Below are positions 22,866 through 29,450 of a stretch of DNA of 35,785 nt, in pieces (the stretch's first letter is position 1; each line of letters begins with the position of its first letter). This DNA comes from a virus, in the IMG/VR virus record IMGVR_UViG_3300025632_000040, positions 1 through 35,785 of that record, one strand, 5' to 3'. The position numbers and the translations under genes are program-made. The notes under the pieces were generated by a model. The model was not told where the DNA came from. It saw only the letters and a list, made by a program, of their open reading frames with translations, and searched no databases.

Positions 22866-23742
22866 TTAACCAATCCTCCAATTTAACTTTAGGTTTCCAA
22901 TTTAAAATATGTCCCGCCTTACAGGTGTCGGCTTGAGTGTCACGCGCCTCTCCAAGTCTAGGTGCGATATGTGTTACTTCTCCACCAATCATTCTCGCAA
23001 TATCATTTACAGAATGATTAACTCCTGTTCCGATGTTAAACAATTCGCCACATGCTTCTTCTGGCGCAGTCATAGCCGCGATATTTGCCGCCACAACGTC
23101 TGAAACATGCGTGTAGTCTCTTGTTTGTTCTCCGTCACCCACTACGGTCATTGGTTCGCCAGCAGCAGATTGTCTCTGGAATAGCCCAACTACAGGCGCA
23201 TACTGACCCTTGGTTGGTTGTCGTTCGCCGTACACATTAAAGTATCGGAATGTCACTGTTTCTAATCCATATAAATTAGTATACATCTTACAAAAATCTT
23301 CGCCAGCAGTCTTTGTAATAGAGTAAGGATTCAAGCAATCCTTCTTCATGTCCTCTCTATGAGGTATAGGATTTACAAGACCATACGCAGATGATGTAGA
23401 TGAATACATCACTCGCTTTACACCATAGTCTAACGCATACTTTAGTATTCTGCAAGTGCCTAATTCATTAGTTTCTATCGCGAGTTCTGGATTTTCTAAT
23501 GCTGGTTGAATCCTAGACTCTGCTGCTAGATGAAATACATAATCTACATTTTGAAATAACCCAGAAATATATGAGTTCGTTATGGATATACAATGATACT
23601 CTGCTTTATCATTGAAATAAAATTGATCGTGAGCAGTGGCAGATTGATTATCAATAACAATAACGGTATGTCCCAGATCAACCAGTCTGTCTACAACATG
23701 AGAACCAATAAATCCTGCTCCACCTGTTACTATACATTTCAT
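22855..23742 (-). CDS. NAD-dependent sugar-nucleotide epimerase/dehydratase
   Basis: A 295-residue extended SDR enzyme. The Rossmann motif is TGGAGFIG at 6-13, followed by VFHLAAESR. The catalytic Tyr140-x-x-x-Lys144 (YSITK) has SSTSSAYG upstream, and RYFNVYGERQ is the substrate-loop signature of UDP-glucose 4-epimerase/UDP-glucuronate epimerase relatives. It probably converts a nucleotide-activated sugar for glycosylation. With the nucleotidyltransferase at 24.4 kb and the GT4 gene at 17.9 kb it forms a partial glycan pathway. The exact substrate cannot be told. Confidence 0.9.
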   Translation of the reverse strand: MKCIVTGGAGFIGSHVVDRLVDLGHTVIVIDNQSATAHDQFYFNDKAEYHCISITNSYISGLFQNVDYVFHLAAESRIQPALENPELAIETNELGTCRILKYALDYGVKRVMYSSTSSAYGLVNPIPHREDMKKDCLNPYSITKTAGEDFCKMYTNLYGLETVTFRYFNVYGERQPTKGQYAPVVGLFQRQSAAGEPMTVVGDGEQTRDYTHVSDVVAANIAAMTAPEEACGELFNIGTGVNHSVNDIARMIGGEVTHIAPRLGEARDTQADTCKAGHILNWKPKVKLEDWLNEF

Positions 23743-23743
23743 A

Positions 23744-24457
23744 TTATGTCTCCCTGTTCAACTTAAAAGCATCAAGCGTACACTTGAATGGGTTTCCTTG
23801 TATATTCTCAACCAACTCTAACATTTTAGCAGCAATCTCGCGTATTTCAACCTGTGCATGTTCAGAATTACGAAGTTTCTGGAAATTAGCAAAGGATCGC
23901 ATATTAAAGGAGATGTCTGCCTGAATCTGACTGTTGTACGTCTTGAAGAATCTCGCTGACTCTTTTGCTCTCTTACGCCCCAGTGCAGGGGTCAAGTCCT
24001 CTACGCACTGGTGATAAAGTTTATTGCCTAATTCAGTATAATCTTTTAATATATCGCTCCACTTATCACCCTCTATAAAGCATGAATTAAAGAGCGTATC
24101 TGCATGTGGTAAGTTCACAACAACCTCTGCATCTTTTGATAATTTTACATCACCCCAATCTTCCGGCAGGAAGTATTTATCTTCTTTTAATTCCTTGTAC
24201 CTAGCTGACTCAGCATTAAGACTACTAATGCGATGTTTAAGCAAATGAATATGACTAGCAATGTCTGTGTCAACAAGAAAGTGAACCGAGCCTTTTTCAA
24301 AAGGCGTTTCATGTCCGTTGATCCAGAGCATCTCAATAAGTCTTTGTATTCGTCCTCGTTTTTCATCCGTAAGATTCCTGCTTGTACTCGTCCATGCTGA
24401 ACAGGCGATGACCTCATCGCTGCCGTAGTGTCCTAAAAGTTCTACTTTATTGTCCAT
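23744..24457 (-). CDS. thyX: FAD-dependent thymidylate synthase ThyX
   Basis: The start is the ATG at 24457 (MDNKVELLGHYG), with AAAGG ahead and an 11-bp overlap with the upstream gene. The 237-residue product has the ThyX signature at 74-87: Lys-His-Arg-x-x-Ser-x-Asn-x-x-Ser-x-Arg-Tyr, with Lys where the textbook motif has Arg. Other family features are NGHETPFEKGSVHFLVDTDI and the C-terminal FANFQKLRNSEHAQVEIREIA. It methylates dUMP to dTMP using folate and FADH2. Upstream dUMP supply is encoded by the dCMP deaminase and dUTPase genes. Confidence 0.93.
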   Translation of the reverse strand: MDNKVELLGHYGSDEVIACSAWTSTSRNLTDEKRGRIQRLIEMLWINGHETPFEKGSVHFLVDTDIASHIHLLKHRISSLNAESARYKELKEDKYFLPEDWGDVKLSKDAEVVVNLPHADTLFNSCFIEGDKWSDILKDYTELGNKLYHQCVEDLTPALGRKRAKESARFFKTYNSQIQADISFNMRSFANFQKLRNSEHAQVEIREIAAKMLELVENIQGNPFKCTLDAFKLNRET

Positions 24458-24890
24458 CTTTAACCTTTTGCAAGAGAGTGCTTGATGATTCTGTTTTACC
24501 GCCACCTACATTGTAAAGCAAGTGGATGTCATTCTGCTGACAGAACTCTGACTCTGGCGTGTTTCCTTCTTTTCTGTCTCCACCATTCATAAAGTAAAGA
24601 CCAATCATAAATGGATCATCAGCGTATCGTTTATGTATCTGTGCGATAGACCTTACTACCGTTCCATCTTCGTCAACAGAAACCATAGCTTTGTCTACAC
24701 AAGACAAGGCATTAACAATTCTAAGCCTAGCGTTATCATCCATAAACTGCTTAGAACCTTTAAGTGCAACCTGATGATCGTTATTAACAATTACATACAG
24801 TATGTCACACTCCCGCCTTGCTCCTTCAAGATAGTCCAAGTGTCCTGTGTGAACTGGATTAAAATATCCAGATACAATTCCTACTCTCAT
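24447..24890 (-). CDS. Cytidylyltransferase-like nucleotidyltransferase
   Basis: AAAGGAG lies eight bases before the ATG at 24890, so the product starts MRVGIVSGYFNP (147 aa). His14-Thr-Gly-His17 is the HxGH nucleotide-binding motif. VSGYFNPVHTGHLDYLEGA and ALSCVDKAMVSVDED match the sugar- or polyol-phosphate nucleotidyltransferase family (HldE-C, TagD). FMNGGDRKEGNTPESEF lies where these enzymes have a substrate loop. It activates a sugar phosphate with CTP or ATP, fitting the epimerase and GT4 genes. Confidence 0.87.
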   Translation of the reverse strand: MRVGIVSGYFNPVHTGHLDYLEGARRECDILYVIVNNDHQVALKGSKQFMDDNARLRIVNALSCVDKAMVSVDEDGTVVRSIAQIHKRYADDPFMIGLYFMNGGDRKEGNTPESEFCQQNDIHLLYNVGGGKTESSSTLLQKVKDGQ

Positions 24891-25075
24891 GTAAAAATCT
24901 CCTTTACTCTTTCCCAAAGTGTTTTCTTTTTACCTTTGCCTGACTCCCAACGCTCTCGCATCTCTCTTATTCTATACTCTTTATCGAGTTTGTCAATGTT
25001 GTCCTTTAGTTTTTTACTGACAATCTTTTGACTTTTCATAAAACGACTGTCAGACATATTTGAATCGCCTCTCAT
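24887..25075 (-). CDS. Basic helical hypothetical protein, 62 aa
   Basis: I use the ATG at 25075, which overlaps the upstream stop as ATGA (MRGDSNMSDSRF). The product is Lys/Arg/Glu-rich (QKIVSKKLKDNIDKLDKEYRIREMRERWESGKGKKKTLWERVKEIF) and probably one long helix. Its stop overlaps the next ATG. No family recognised. Confidence 0.65.
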   Translation of the reverse strand: MRGDSNMSDSRFMKSQKIVSKKLKDNIDKLDKEYRIREMRERWESGKGKKKTLWERVKEIFT

Positions 25076-25392
25076 TCCAACGGACTCCAATTATTTTCTA
25101 AGTACCAGTCATCCTTGTCTATTTTAACCTCAGTAAAGCTAATCTCTACGTTACCAATCCACACAGCACTTATTCTGTAGTGCCGTGTTTCTTTTACGCG
25201 AGCGCATTTTCCATTCTCATTGATAAGTTTTTTAAAACCCTGATAATTCATCTTGATTTCACCACCAAAGAAGTCACTGGGTCCATACCCAGACTCCACT
25301 AGATAATCCCAGACTTCAATAGTTTCTTTCCACAACTCTTTTTTGTTTATGGAATGTATTGGTTTATCACAAACTATTTCTTCCACGTTCAT
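25072..25392 (-). CDS. Hypothetical protein, 106 aa
   Basis: A soluble protein with ETIEVWDYLVESGYGPSDFFGGEIKMNYQGF and a C-terminal beta-rich half (HYRISAVWIGNVEISFTEVKIDKDDWYLENNW). The Trp- and Tyr-rich composition suggests a compact fold. No motif recognised. It overlaps the short TTG-start gene upstream by 26 bp. Confidence 0.68.
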   Translation of the reverse strand: MNVEEIVCDKPIHSINKKELWKETIEVWDYLVESGYGPSDFFGGEIKMNYQGFKKLINENGKCARVKETRHYRISAVWIGNVEISFTEVKIDKDDWYLENNWSPLE

Positions 25393-25528
25393 CTTCTACT
25401 CCGTTAGAGACAACAAAAGACCACTGGAAGCTTTCTACTTCCGAGTCAGTGGCTTCTTTAACAACTTCGTCATCATACCTGCCTTCTTCTATGGCATAGT
25501 ATGTTTCTTCTTCATTTGCTTCGTCCAA
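25367..25528 (-). CDS. Small acidic protein, 53 aa (TTG start)
   Basis: The start is TTG at 25528 with GGAG seven bases upstream, two bases after the preceding stop. The product reads LDEANEEETYYAIEEGRYDDEVV, then FQWSFVVSNGVEDERGRNSL. It is strongly acidic, as small phage host-takeover and nucleic-acid-mimic proteins often are, but no family is recognised. It overlaps the following gene by 26 bp. Confidence 0.55.
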   Translation of the reverse strand: MDEANEEETYYAIEEGRYDDEVVKEATDSEVESFQWSFVVSNGVEDERGRNSL

Positions 25529-25530
25529 TT

Positions 25531-26058
25531 TTATTCTCCACTTGAAATTCTTTGGTAAATTAAATCTAAACTTTGTTTTTGAAACAAGTTGTTAGAAGCA
25601 AAGGCTCTAACAGACAAATCTATTCTTCTTAAATCTTCTATGACCTGATCGAACGTAGCAGGTACAACCTCATTGCCATCTTTGTCTGATTTAAATTCAG
25701 AGAAGGGTTGCTGGACGTAGGATTCTTCCATACCCTCTGGCATCTTTGGTTTATCTGGTATGGGACGACCCAAATCATCCACATCCAACCCACTTTGCAG
25801 CGAAACAAACACGCCACCCTTACTACCGAAATCTTCTTCTCCTACACCTTCTTCGTCCATTTTCTTTATAATATCCATCAAAACGTCTGCGTTTTGCGAC
25901 TGAGTGAAAGAAACCACTCCTATAGAGTTGATTATCTTAGTATTCCACTGGATCATTTCTTTTGCTTTGTCGTTCTTAATCTTAATCCACCAACACAACC
26001 CTAGTATTACCAACAAGTTCAACACTCTCAAAACATTAGTTTTAGTTGAGCATTTCAT
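25531..26058 (-). CDS. Membrane-anchored hypothetical protein, 175 aa
   Basis: A transmembrane helix lies at about residues 10-27 (VLRVLNLLVILGLCWWIKI). A soluble domain with helix AKEMIQWNTKIINSIGVVSF follows, then Gly-rich stretches (GEEDFGSKGGVFVSLQSGLDVDD) and a helical C terminus. No recognised domain. It is the first gene after the promoter at 26110-26138. Confidence 0.7.
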   Translation of the reverse strand: MKCSTKTNVLRVLNLLVILGLCWWIKIKNDKAKEMIQWNTKIINSIGVVSFTQSQNADVLMDIIKKMDEEGVGEEDFGSKGGVFVSLQSGLDVDDLGRPIPDKPKMPEGMEESYVQQPFSEFKSDKDGNEVVPATFDQVIEDLRRIDLSVRAFASNNLFQKQSLDLIYQRISSGE

Positions 26059-26109
26059 ACCGCTACTCCATATATGAGGTTTATTTAGTGTATCGTATTA
26101 TACACCATC

Positions 26110-26138
26110 AGTATAACATTAACACTTATACTTGTCAA
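26110..26138 (-). promoter_or_regulatory. Sigma-70 promoter
   Basis: TTGACA, 17 bases, TATACT on the minus strand, about 50 bp before the 25531-26058 gene. A second TATAAT lies slightly downstream. It has no CGATA block and has 17 rather than 16 spacer bases. Confidence 0.75.
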
Positions 26139-26165
26139 CACCTACCTTATGTTAATTTATATTCC

Positions 26166-26750
26166 CTACTGATGGAACTGCGGAACCAACCTGTCCACAA
26201 ACTCGCGCCACTCCTGAGTAATCACCGGAGGCTTCTGATTTGGTAATTTTGTAAGCCCCCTCCTGAACTCGCTGCGAAAAAACTCTCTGTCTGCTGTCTC
26301 TGGGTCGTACTGGGTATATGTTTCTACAAATATCTTTGACTTTATAAGTCTGGGAAAACCCTTGTCTAAAAACTTTACCTCCCAGTATCTTGTTTTAAAG
26401 TTCTTGAATGGATAATACTTACCTCCAACAAAATCTCCACGATAGGCACTGGCGTTTAAAAAGTCTCGTCTAACTTCCCAGTCTCTAATTTTATCTGCAT
26501 AAGCCCTTATACCCTTGTCCCACTTCTTCTTACCTTCCTCTGTCTTTTTGTAAGCATCTTTCATCATAATCCAATGCTGAACACGAAACACGCTCTTTCT
26601 ACCATACCAATCCCAACAGATTAACTGGGACCAGACCTCAACACCCCACTCGTTATGATAGTGGTTTACTTCAATCCTACTAAAAGTATCGACTATAGTT
26701 GGGTCGTTGTCAATCCTAAAACACAATAAAAGTAAAATTAACTTAACCAT
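26166..26750 (-). CDS. Hypothetical protein with short signal-like N terminus, 194 aa
   Basis: The start MVKLILLLLCFRIDND resembles a short signal or lipoprotein-type leader, though the cleavage motif is weak. The body is aromatic-rich (WGVEVWSQLICWDWYGRKSVFRVQHWIMMKDAY ...), and the C-terminal half is basic with EFFRSEFRRGL. It lies between a TM peptide gene and the promoter at 26110. No family recognised. Confidence 0.68.
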   Translation of the reverse strand: MVKLILLLLCFRIDNDPTIVDTFSRIEVNHYHNEWGVEVWSQLICWDWYGRKSVFRVQHWIMMKDAYKKTEEGKKKWDKGIRAYADKIRDWEVRRDFLNASAYRGDFVGGKYYPFKNFKTRYWEVKFLDKGFPRLIKSKIFVETYTQYDPETADREFFRSEFRRGLTKLPNQKPPVITQEWREFVDRLVPQFHQ

Positions 26751-26887
26751 CTGACTACGGACCCCACAGCAAAAAGGTAAACAAACAAAACATTAAGCAT
26801 GGCGATTAGTGCCACTAGCGAAAGCGCGATAGACTTCCAACTAAACTTATCTCGGTTTTCAATTCTTGGAGGTTGATACGGATTCAT
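26738..26887 (-). CDS. Small single-TM protein, 49 aa
   Basis: ATG at 26887. MNPYQPPRIENRDKFSWKS is followed by a hydrophobic helix IALSLVALIAMLNVLFVYLF and a short tail. Its start follows the upstream stop by one base and has AAAGGA before it; it overlaps the next gene by 13 bp. N-in topology is likely. Unknown function. Confidence 0.62.
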   Translation of the reverse strand: MNPYQPPRIENRDKFSWKSIALSLVALIAMLNVLFVYLFAVGSVVRWLS

Positions 26888-26888
26888 C

Positions 26889-27224
26889 TCATTTTATTCC
26901 TTTGTGTTTAATTCCAAAACCTGTGCAGATAATTCTAATTGTTTTGCTTTGCTTGTTCCAAACGTAAATGAATGGACCCTTCTTTTTCGCTGACTCTACA
27001 GGTACAAGTTTAATCTCTTTTTGAGAAAGAAGTCTCAACGCTGTAAGCTGTCTACCGTCTTTGTGCTTCCACTTTTTAATTTTGTTGCTCCAAGTCCAAT
27101 TTTCTTTAAACTCAACAACCTGCTTGTATTTGCTGGGTATTGAGTTGTTTTTAACGGTTTTGTACTCTGCTGCCTGTGAAAAAGATGCGGCAAGTGCGAC
27201 TGCGATTACGATTAGATTTCTCAT
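26889..27224 (-). CDS. Secreted/periplasmic hypothetical protein, 111 aa
   Basis: The N terminus MRNLIVIAVALAASFSQAAEY is a clear Sec signal peptide with cleavage after about residue 19. The mature part is basic, with WTWSNKIKKWKHKDGRQLTALRLLSQKEIKLVPVES and a late IRIICTGFGIK. It probably acts in the periplasm or envelope. No family recognised. Confidence 0.72.
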   Translation of the reverse strand: MRNLIVIAVALAASFSQAAEYKTVKNNSIPSKYKQVVEFKENWTWSNKIKKWKHKDGRQLTALRLLSQKEIKLVPVESAKKKGPFIYVWNKQSKTIRIICTGFGIKHKGIK

Positions 27225-27250
27225 AGTTCTACTCCTAAGTAAAGAAAAGT

Positions 27251-27277
27251 TTAATTCAGGACACTATCGTCACTCAT
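27251..27277 (-). other. Eight-codon mini-frame at the end of the cassette array
   Basis: ATG AGT GAC GAT AGT GTC CTG AAT TAA follows the fourth copy of the 18-bp junction repeat exactly where a full cassette gene would start. It may be a leftover after deletion of a cassette, or a micropeptide. Confidence 0.3.
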
Positions 27278-27290
27278 TTGTCAACTCCTT
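27273..27290 (-). repeat. 18-bp gene-junction repeat, copy 4
   Basis: Minus-strand AAGGAGTTGACAAATGAG. It carries the ribosome site (AAGGAG), the preceding stop (TGA in the VDK frame) and the next start (ATGA overlap). The following frame is only eight codons long. Confidence 0.9.
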
Positions 27291-27495
27291 TGGGGCGGAA
27301 GTCATTGTTAATATCTAAATCATATTTAATTCTAATTTCACCCATTATTCGATGGCACTTCTCGTAAATGTCATACATAAACCTGTTATCTTCGTAAGAA
27401 AAGTCTTGTTGGTAGTGCATAGACTTTGCGATTTGCTGCATCTGCTTTAAAGACTTACAAAGACTTCTTGGTGTGTGGGATTTTTGTTTACTCAT
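27274..27495 (-). CDS. Hypothetical protein, 73 aa, cassette array
   Basis: MSKQKSHTPRSLCKSLKQMQQIAKSMHYQQDFSYEDNRFMYDIYEKCHRIMGEIRIKYDL, ending VDK. The frame starts and stops inside copies of the same 18-bp repeat. Probably helical; no domain recognised. Confidence 0.7.
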   Translation of the reverse strand: MSKQKSHTPRSLCKSLKQMQQIAKSMHYQQDFSYEDNRFMYDIYEKCHRIMGEIRIKYDLDINNDFRPKGVDK

Positions 27496-27679
27496 TTGTC
27501 AACTCCTTCAAAACCCACCACATACGACCATCACCGTTCTCATAAGATTCGTTGTTTTTGTTATCATCTTCTTCAAATACTAATCCATAATCTTGTAAAA
27601 GATAATTAACACTATCAACAACACTATCAAGTTGATCGTCGTAATCTATTACTAAATATTCTACATCATCTTCACTCAT
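27488..27679 (-). CDS. Small acidic protein, 63 aa, cassette array
   Basis: Starts MSEDDVEYLVIDYDDQLDSVVDSVNYLLQDYGL and ends KELTNE with TAA. It passes through the junction repeat in a different frame from its neighbours, so its last residues are LTNE instead of VDK. Strongly acidic; DNA mimicry or protein binding is possible but unproven. Confidence 0.68.
   Translation of the reverse strand: MSEDDVEYLVIDYDDQLDSVVDSVNYLLQDYGLVFEEDDNKNNESYENGDGRMWWVLKELTNE
27491..27508 (-). repeat. 18-bp gene-junction repeat, copy 3
   Basis: Identical to the other copies. Here the upstream frame reads through it as ELTNE before stopping at TAA just beyond, showing the block is kept at DNA level regardless of reading frame. 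Confidence 0.9.
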
Positions 27680-27692
27680 TTGTCAACTCCTT
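27675..27692 (-). repeat. 18-bp gene-junction repeat, copy 2
   Basis: Identical block between the YopX-like gene (ends EGVDK) and the 63-aa gene. The ATGA overlap couples the two genes. Confidence 0.9.
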
Positions 27693-28113
27693 CAAAGATA
27701 TTACCGATTACTTCTTTATATTCAGGATGAATGCCGCCATAATAGTCATTTGGCTCGTCTGACTTCACATCTTTTCCGTTATAATCTCGGATGTTAAATT
27801 CACACCACTGTTCTCCCGAATATGCTTTTGCCCACTTTATTTCTGTTCGCTCCTTTGAACCGAAAGATTCTCCCTTTTTGTTGTTATTTACAATAGCGTC
27901 GAAATAACCCAAGATGTCGCCCTCGTAAATCTCCACACCATTCTTGTCTTTAAGTCCTGTGTATTGTTGAACAGCCCATTCTGCTTGAGTTTCTAAATAA
28001 CGACTACCAAGAGGTGTGGTAGTCTCAACCATAGCCAAGCCGTTTGCTTGATGAATAACAAAAGACTCTCTAAACTTTTCACCATCCCACGCCCTAAACT
28101 TAATCTCTCTCAT
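27676..28113 (-). CDS. YopX-family protein
   Basis: A 145-residue protein. MREIKFRAWDGEKF at the start and QQYTGLKDKNGVEIYEGDIL in the middle are the hallmark segments of YopX, a phage/prophage family with a beta-barrel-like fold. A late HPEYKEVIGNIFEG completes the family pattern. Function is not established. It is the first and largest gene of the cassette array, with the junction repeat at both ends. Confidence 0.88.
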   Translation of the reverse strand: MREIKFRAWDGEKFRESFVIHQANGLAMVETTTPLGSRYLETQAEWAVQQYTGLKDKNGVEIYEGDILGYFDAIVNNNKKGESFGSKERTEIKWAKAYSGEQWCEFNIRDYNGKDVKSDEPNDYYGGIHPEYKEVIGNIFEGVDK

Positions 28114-28126
28114 TTGTCAACTCCTT
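28109..28126 (-). repeat. 18-bp gene-junction repeat, copy 1
   Basis: Identical block before the YopX-like start. No gene ends in it here, so the repeat is not simply a conserved C-terminal codon run. Confidence 0.9.
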
Positions 28127-28168
28127 TCAGGGTACAAAACCCCTCCACTTATAAATATCTGGCGGTAA

Positions 28169-29239
28169 TTAGTAAGACCTATCTTCTCGGTATCGTGGGT
28201 CGGCAATTCTTGCAGTTCCTTCTTCATATCTCTTGAGAACTTCCTTATCTTCTTCCATTACTTTATTAGCAACCTTCATTTGATCTTCCTGTCCCATCAA
28301 ACTTCTCAAAGGTTGAGCAAGTGCCTCGCCCAGTTCTTGAAAAGCAGCACAGGCACGAATCGCTGCGTCCTTGGACTTGAGTTCTATGTCCCAGTCGTAT
28401 GCGTCACTGACAGGATGACCTGTAGGCATGTCTGCATGTTTGCGTGGATTCTTATGATCTGGCATAGACTCGCTGTAGTGGAACAGAGGTTTGATCTTAC
28501 CCCAAGTCTTAACACATTCCTCCATAGGATAAAAATAATCTCCATTAAAAGGAAGAAACTGTGAGGGATTACACTTGTCGTGTAGGTTATCGTAAGTAAT
28601 TGGAATATCAAAATGTTCTAGCAAATTAGCAACAGTCCAACAACCTTTGTCCTCGTTCTCAATCACTAGCCTGCTGGTTACGCTCTGATCGCACTTGTTT
28701 AGGTTGGACATGAAGCGAGCAGCAATATCGGCAAGGTCGCCCTTGGTGCAGTTGACATGAATATTCATAGGATTGTAGTAACTACGCTCACAACCCAGCA
28801 TGTCCATGACCCAACCGTGATGGTTGAGTTCTGCAATAGTCTTGTCTACTGACGCTTGATTCTCGCTGGCAAGCACGTTGAACTGGTCTGGATGCGTAGA
28901 CAAACGAACCTGCCATGTCTCGTTGTAATAAACGATGTCACGAAATTCCTCGATGATCTGCTCGTACTGAGGTACGTTATGTACGCCATACTCAAACTCT
29001 GGATGAGTCAGGCATGGAAACAATGCGCTTGATACACGGTATCCCCAGCCGTTGTCTGCACAGTGTTCTATGCAAAGACGAGTTACCTCCACGTTATTAA
29101 GCCAACGCTGGCCTAACTGATCTAGTGCGTACTCTGCACCATGCTCGTCACGCAGTTGGTTAAATCGCTTCCAAGTCATAGTCTGAAACTTGTAGCCTTG
29201 CTCTTTGAGTTCGTTGCTAATACAGCATAAGTTATACAT
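28169..29239 (-). CDS. UV-damage endonuclease (UvdE/UVDE)
   Basis: A 356-residue TIM-barrel-type nuclease. Family segments in order: FNQLRDEHGAEYALDQLGQRWLNN, CADNGWGYRVSSALFPCLTHPEF, VRLSTHPDQFNVLASEN, NIHVNCTKGD, SRLVIENEDKGCWT, ITYDNLHDKCNPS, and FHYSESMPDHKNPRKHADMPT. The His, Glu and Asp residues in these blocks are the trinuclear metal ligands. It nicks DNA 5' to UV photoproducts, independent of light. This would protect the phage genome in sunlit water. Driven by its own promoter at 29280-29307. Confidence 0.92.
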   Translation of the reverse strand: MYNLCCISNELKEQGYKFQTMTWKRFNQLRDEHGAEYALDQLGQRWLNNVEVTRLCIEHCADNGWGYRVSSALFPCLTHPEFEYGVHNVPQYEQIIEEFRDIVYYNETWQVRLSTHPDQFNVLASENQASVDKTIAELNHHGWVMDMLGCERSYYNPMNIHVNCTKGDLADIAARFMSNLNKCDQSVTSRLVIENEDKGCWTVANLLEHFDIPITYDNLHDKCNPSQFLPFNGDYFYPMEECVKTWGKIKPLFHYSESMPDHKNPRKHADMPTGHPVSDAYDWDIELKSKDAAIRACAAFQELGEALAQPLRSLMGQEDQMKVANKVMEEDKEVLKRYEEGTARIADPRYREDRSY

Positions 29240-29279
29240 AGTTGATTCCTAAATGAGATAAACCCGATGACACACTATC

Positions 29280-29307
29280 ATTATATAGTATGTATCGGGC
29301 ATGTCAA
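29280..29307 (-). promoter_or_regulatory. CGATA-type sigma-70 promoter for uvdE
   Basis: TTGACA-TGCC-CGATA-CATACTA-TATAAT on the minus strand: exactly 16 bases between boxes, with CGATA four bases after TTGACA. It is about 40 bp before the ATG. Confidence 0.88.
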
Positions 29308-29326
29308 GCATAAACTTTAAAAATAG

Positions 29327-29399
29327 TAGTGCGAATGGGAGTCGAACCCATACTGGATAGATTTTAAGTCTAGTGTCTCTGCCGTTGGACTACCGCACC
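29327..29399 (-). tRNA. tRNA with anticodon UAA (Leu by codon), short variable loop
   Basis: A 73-nt cloverleaf. The acceptor GGTGCGG/TCGCACT has two terminal wobble pairs; the D-arm has AACGGCAG; the anticodon loop CTTAAAA has U33 and anticodon TAA; the T-arm is ATGGG-TTCGACT-CCCAT. Discriminator A, as in leucine tRNAs; CCA not encoded. The variable loop is only about five bases, whereas bacterial tRNA-Leu has a long arm. The D-arm text looks more like a Gln-type tRNA. It begins at the end of the rIIB terminator T-run. Confidence 0.85.
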
Positions 29400-29429
29400 A
29401 AAAAAAAGGGAGCAGGCGAACCCACTCCC
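29400..29429 (-). terminator. Rho-independent terminator after the rIIB-like gene
   Basis: On the minus strand GGGAG and CTCCC close a stem with an inner GG/CC and TTCG-type loop, followed by seven or more T. It ends immediately before tRNA base 1, so the tRNA depends on read-through or processing. Confidence 0.85.
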
Positions 29430-29450
29430 AACCACCAACCACAGTGGAGT

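Noticed and set aside
27273-28126. TTGACA inside the 18-bp junction repeats as -35 boxes
   Set aside because: No TATAAT-like box follows at 15-19 bases in any of the four copies; the bases are explained by ribosome site plus stop/start overlap.
27273-28126. CRISPR-like array of short repeats
   Set aside because: Spacing is irregular (about 180-430 bp), the repeats are non-palindromic and lie at gene boundaries, and no cas genes are present.
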